A stretch of DNA of 7,262 bases from FEN-1297 sp046704565 (GTDB lineage Bacteria; Bacteroidota; Ignavibacteria; Ignavibacteriales; Ignavibacteriaceae): positions 1-7,262 of the forward strand of contig JBJKRP010000031.1 in assembly GCA_046704565.1 (NCBI GenBank), read 5' to 3'. This document shows, one piece after another, positions 5,384 through 7,262 of this stretch. Numbering within the stretch: position 1 is the stretch's first letter; the number at the start of each line of letters is the position of its first letter. A program made the position numbers and the translations under genes. The notes under the pieces are model-generated. The model saw only the letters and a list, made by a program, of their open reading frames with translations. It was not told the DNA's origin and did not search any database.

Positions 5384-6814
5384 ATGAAAAAAGTCATTTT
5401 CATATTTTCTCTTTTTCTTTTTGTTGCATTAGCAAATGCACAGGAAACAACCAAGACTACGAGCAGTTCGCTTACATTACCAAACCCTGCAATAAGTGTT
5501 ACAATCGGCGGGGACTTTGTTATAAACGGAACATTCCCTGCATATATAAGCGAAAGGGTTGATGCATTCGTAACGAGGATGTATAATCAAGCCCGTGAAT
5601 ATGCACTACGAAACATAACTGATCCAAAGCTGCTGCAGACTATAACTAAGAAACTGGATGATTATTCTTTACGGAACATTACGCTTAAAAGAGCCGATGG
5701 TACCGTCCTTCATTTGGATTTGATGAAATTCAGATTGAACGGAGACTTTGCGAACGATCCATATCTTAAGAATGACGACGTATTAATTTTTGCACCTATT
5801 GATTTAAGCCGGGATTTCTTTACAGTATCGGGAGCCGTAAATAATCCGGGAAAATTTCCTTTTGTAGAAGGAGATAAATTGTCCGATGCTCTTGAACTTG
5901 CTCAGGGAATAAATAAAGCATACAAGGATGTAACTCAAGCGGCTATTTACAGGTTGAGCTACACAGGCGAAAAAATGAAAAAGATGGTCGTGGATTTAAA
6001 TAGCGACTTTTCCCTGGAAAGAGGAGACCGGATAGTTATACTCGCCGATGAAAATCAAAAGAAGGCATATACTGTTTTGATCCTTGGCGAAGTAAAAAGC
6101 CCCGGTCCGATTCCTATCACTAAAGATAACACTACCATAAGACAAGCAATTGAAAATGCAGGCGGCTTTACAAATTATGCCTGGCTAAAAAGAGCAAAAT
6201 TAATACGAGGTACAAACCTTAGGTCTGTGCTGGAAGATGAGCTGGGACTTAACCTCGAACAACAATCAAAATTCTTTAGCGATCTTCCGAATCCAATACT
6301 ATATGAATATGAAAAAGCTAAAATGCTTAGAATGACAACTCTGACAGAAGCCGATACAAGTTATTACTCTATAGATGAACTTGTTAGACAAACATTAAAT
6401 GAAACTACAGTTGATCTAGACAGTGTGCTTGATCCCGGGTCATTTATTGGAAATACAGTTTTAAGGGACGGTGATATTATTTATATACCTCAGAAGGTTA
6501 ATACTGTTTATGTATATGGGCAGGTTAATGAGCCTGGTAATATTGAGTTTGTTAATGGGAAAGACTTTTCATTTTATATTCACAAGGCAGGCGGCTATGG
6601 AGAGTTAGCGGATAAAGGAGGAGTTGCAATTATAAAAGGCGGATCAAGAGCCTGGATAAATGCAAAGAATAATGATACTATAAATCCGGGAGACTATATC
6701 TATGTACCTAAGAGCCCCAACCATGCATTTGATTATTATGTTAAAGAAGCGGCAACGTATTTAGGAATAGCCGGAAGCCTGGCTACCATATATCTATTGT
6801 TAAAGAGTCTGTAG
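5384..6814 (+). CDS. SLBB-domain polysaccharide export-type protein
   Basis: The 476-aa exported protein is related to the soluble-ligand-binding beta-grasp repeats of Wza-type outer-membrane polysaccharide exporters. Residues 1-19 (MKKVIFIFSLFLFVALANA) are a signal peptide with an ANA-type cleavage site before Q20. At least three SLBB units are visible: FFTVSGAVNNPGKFPF...LSDALELAQGI (145-177), YTVLILGEVKSPGPIPI...IRQAIENAGGF (229-262) and NTVYVYGQVNEPGNIEFV...YIHKAGGY (373-405). Closing strands of the type GDRIVIL, GDIIYIP and GDYIYVP (214-220, 363-369, 436-442) are also present. ITLKRADGTVLHLDLMKF (99-116) looks like the tail of a further, diverged N-terminal unit. I see no clear standard Poly_export opening (YxIGPGDxL). 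A hydrophobic segment at about 457-474 (TYLGIAGSLATIYLLLKSL region) may span the membrane, as in Wza. It sits 19 bases after rfbB and is probably in its operon. No matching tyrosine kinase or Wzz gene follows; the rRNA operon does. Confidence 0.83.
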   Translation: MKKVIFIFSLFLFVALANAQETTKTTSSSLTLPNPAISVTIGGDFVINGTFPAYISERVDAFVTRMYNQAREYALRNITDPKLLQTITKKLDDYSLRNITLKRADGTVLHLDLMKFRLNGDFANDPYLKNDDVLIFAPIDLSRDFFTVSGAVNNPGKFPFVEGDKLSDALELAQGINKAYKDVTQAAIYRLSYTGEKMKKMVVDLNSDFSLERGDRIVILADENQKKAYTVLILGEVKSPGPIPITKDNTTIRQAIENAGGFTNYAWLKRAKLIRGTNLRSVLEDELGLNLEQQSKFFSDLPNPILYEYEKAKMLRMTTLTEADTSYYSIDELVRQTLNETTVDLDSVLDPGSFIGNTVLRDGDIIYIPQKVNTVYVYGQVNEPGNIEFVNGKDFSFYIHKAGGYGELADKGGVAIIKGGSRAWINAKNNDTINPGDYIYVPKSPNHAFDYYVKEAATYLGIAGSLATIYLLLKSL

Positions 6815-6882
6815 GCAGTAATCATATAAGTGAAAAAATAATTGTAAAGAAAAAATAAAAAACTTTTTTATCCTCTATTTAC

Positions 6883-6910
6883 TTGACATTTATTTAATAT
6901 CTGATATTTT
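6883..6910 (+). promoter_or_regulatory. Candidate distal rRNA promoter (P1)
   Basis: A consensus -35 TTGACA (6883-6888) is followed after 16 bases by TATTTT (6905-6910), giving a start near 6917. The tract before it is rich in A and T runs. The -35 is perfect; the -10 is moderate. It reads into the leader and 16S. Confidence 0.45.
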
Positions 6911-6991
6911 TGAAAGGCTGAATTTGATTTAATTATGAAGCACAAAACATTGAAAAAATCAAATTTTATTTTGAAATTTTGAAACAGTCTA

Positions 6992-7020
6992 TTGACTTTA
7001 GTTCATATAGGAAGTAAATT
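6992..7020 (+). promoter_or_regulatory. Candidate proximal rRNA promoter (P2) with UP-like tract
   Basis: TTGACT (6992-6997), a 17-base spacer and TAAATT (7015-7020) make a good sigma70-type promoter. It is preceded by runs of A and T (about 6953-6980) of the kind that stimulate rRNA promoters. The predicted start near 7026-7028 falls at the first bases of the CCCTCA hairpin arm. It lies about 120 bases before 16S, a normal distance. Confidence 0.55.
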
Positions 7021-7022
7021 TG

Positions 7023-7047
7023 AAGCCCTCAATTAATGAGGGTTTTT
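7023..7047 (+). terminator. Terminator-like hairpin in the rRNA leader
   Basis: CCCTCA (7026-7031) pairs with TGAGGG (7037-7042) around a 5-base loop, and AAG/TTT can extend the stem to nine pairs. A T5 run (7043-7047) begins right after the G-rich arm. This is a classical intrinsic terminator shape. It may end transcripts coming from the SLBB gene or from P1. RNA begun at P2 would start within the first arm, so the stem would then be a short 5'-end hairpin. Confidence 0.6.
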
Positions 7048-7054
7048 AATGTAA

Positions 7055-7065
7055 GTTCTTTGAAA
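7055..7065 (+). promoter_or_regulatory. boxA-like antitermination site of the rRNA leader
   Basis: GTTCTTTGAAA resembles the boxA element found upstream of 16S genes in many bacteria, where NusB/NusE bind the nascent RNA and protect rRNA transcription from early termination. Its place, just after the hairpin and about 80 bases ahead of 16S, fits this role. Confidence 0.55.
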
Positions 7066-7074
7066 GAGTGAGTG

Positions 7075-7098
7075 CATTTAACCAGTCAATGTTAAATG
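7075..7098 (+). other. Perfect 8-bp stem-loop in the 16S leader
   Basis: CATTTAAC (7075-7082) and GTTAAATG (7091-7098) are exact inverted copies around the 8-base loop CAGTCAAT. The stem lies in the pre-16S leader, between boxA and the mature 5' end. It could help leader folding or RNase processing of the precursor. The fold is AT-rich and of modest strength. Confidence 0.45.
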
Positions 7099-7145
7099 GT
7101 TTCAACTAAGCGTCTAACGCCAAGATTACACAAATATTAAACTCT

Positions 7146-7262
7146 ACTACGGAGAGTTTGATCCTGGCTCAGGACGAACGCTGGCGGCGTGCTTAACACA
7201 TGCAAGTCTACGAGAAAGAGGTAGCAATATCTTTAGTAAAGTGGCGCACGGGTGAGTAACAC
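7146..7262 (+). rRNA. rrs: 16S ribosomal RNA, 5' end (partial)
   Basis: AGAGTTTGATCCTGGCTCAG (7153-7172) is the universal 5' motif of 16S rRNA. It is followed by GACGAACGCTGGCGGCGTGC, ACACATGCAAGTC and GGCGCACGGGTGAGTAACAC, which runs into the window end. Matching the motif to E. coli position 8 puts base 1 at about 7146, an estimate good to a few bases. The V1 helix is short: AGAGGTA (7217-7223) and TATCTTT (7228-7234) pair fully, with G-U pairs, around a GCAA tetraloop. About 117 of some 1,500 bases are present. The V1 sequence agrees with a Bacteroidota/Chlorobiota/Ignavibacteria relative but is too short to place the organism firmly. Confidence 0.97.

Larger units (their letters stand above)
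6815..7145 (+). promoter_or_regulatory. rRNA operon upstream region and leader
   Basis: This 331-base stretch has no supported gene. From left to right it holds an A/T-rich tract after the SLBB gene with no proper terminator (only the loopless palindrome TAAAAAACTTTTTTA), then two candidate promoters, an AT-rich UP-element-like tract, a terminator-like hairpin, a boxA-like word and a leader stem-loop, and then 16S rRNA. A 10-bp inverted repeat AATTTGATTT/AAATCAAATT (6921-6930 and 6956-6965) lies between the promoters. It may be a structure in RNA started at the distal promoter, or simply AT-rich composition. The individual elements are given separately. Confidence 0.7.

Noticed and set aside
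6935..6982. A 15-codon reading frame (MKHKTLKK...) in the rRNA upstream region, as a leader peptide
   Set aside because: No ribosome binding site, AT-rich chance composition, and it sits in a promoter region between candidate P1 and P2.
1..7262. Stop-codon reassignment to explain the TAA in the UDG gene
   Set aside because: Two well-formed genes in the window (ending at 3296 and 5364) use TAA as a terminator at the expected C-terminus.
1..7262. Mobile element, phage, CRISPR or defence system
   Set aside because: No transposase, integrase, recombinase, spaced repeats, terminal inverted repeats or toxin/nuclease motifs are visible on either strand.

Overview
The window looks like a chromosomal piece of a free-living bacterium from the Bacteroidota/Chlorobiota side of the tree, most likely the Ignavibacteria. 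The grounds are indirect: a DUF1460 amidase-like protein, an outer-membrane-type secretome, weak Shine-Dalgarno sequences, moderately AT-rich intergenic DNA, and the V1 region of the 16S start. A database comparison of the 16S fragment would settle this. Every gene I can support is on the + strand.

Layout. At the left edge is a type-4 (Fe-S) uracil-DNA glycosylase whose N-terminal part is cut by an in-frame TAA at 50-52. Its 3' end overlaps by 14 bases the start of an intact replicative helicase gene, dnaB (591-2021). A GTG-started secreted protein follows (2061-3296), made of a DUF1460 NlpC/P60-type cysteine amidase domain joined to an NTF2-like DUF4440 domain. A 269-base intergenic stretch (3297-3565) with small hairpins and a repeated TTCCGGCTAAAT word separates this replication/repair/cell-wall part from a tight cell-surface cluster. 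That cluster holds a glycine- and aromatic-rich outer-membrane beta-barrel-like protein (3566-4342), dTDP-glucose 4,6-dehydratase rfbB/rmlB (4351-5364), and an SLBB-repeat polysaccharide-export-type protein (5384-6814). The gaps of 8 and 19 bases suggest one transcript linking nucleotide-sugar synthesis to glycan export.

The right end (6815-7262) is the start of a ribosomal RNA operon. An AT-rich regulatory region carries two candidate sigma70-type promoters, a terminator-like hairpin with a T-run, a boxA antitermination-like sequence and a perfect 8-bp leader stem-loop. The first 117 or so bases of 16S rRNA follow, and the window ends inside the gene.

I see no mobile element, CRISPR array, tRNA, phage gene or defence system, and no convincing unknown multi-gene system. 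The points most worth a second look are the broken UDG reading frame, the DUF1460-DUF4440 fusion, and the rRNA leader in which a terminator-like hairpin sits on the predicted start site of the proximal promoter, just ahead of boxA.
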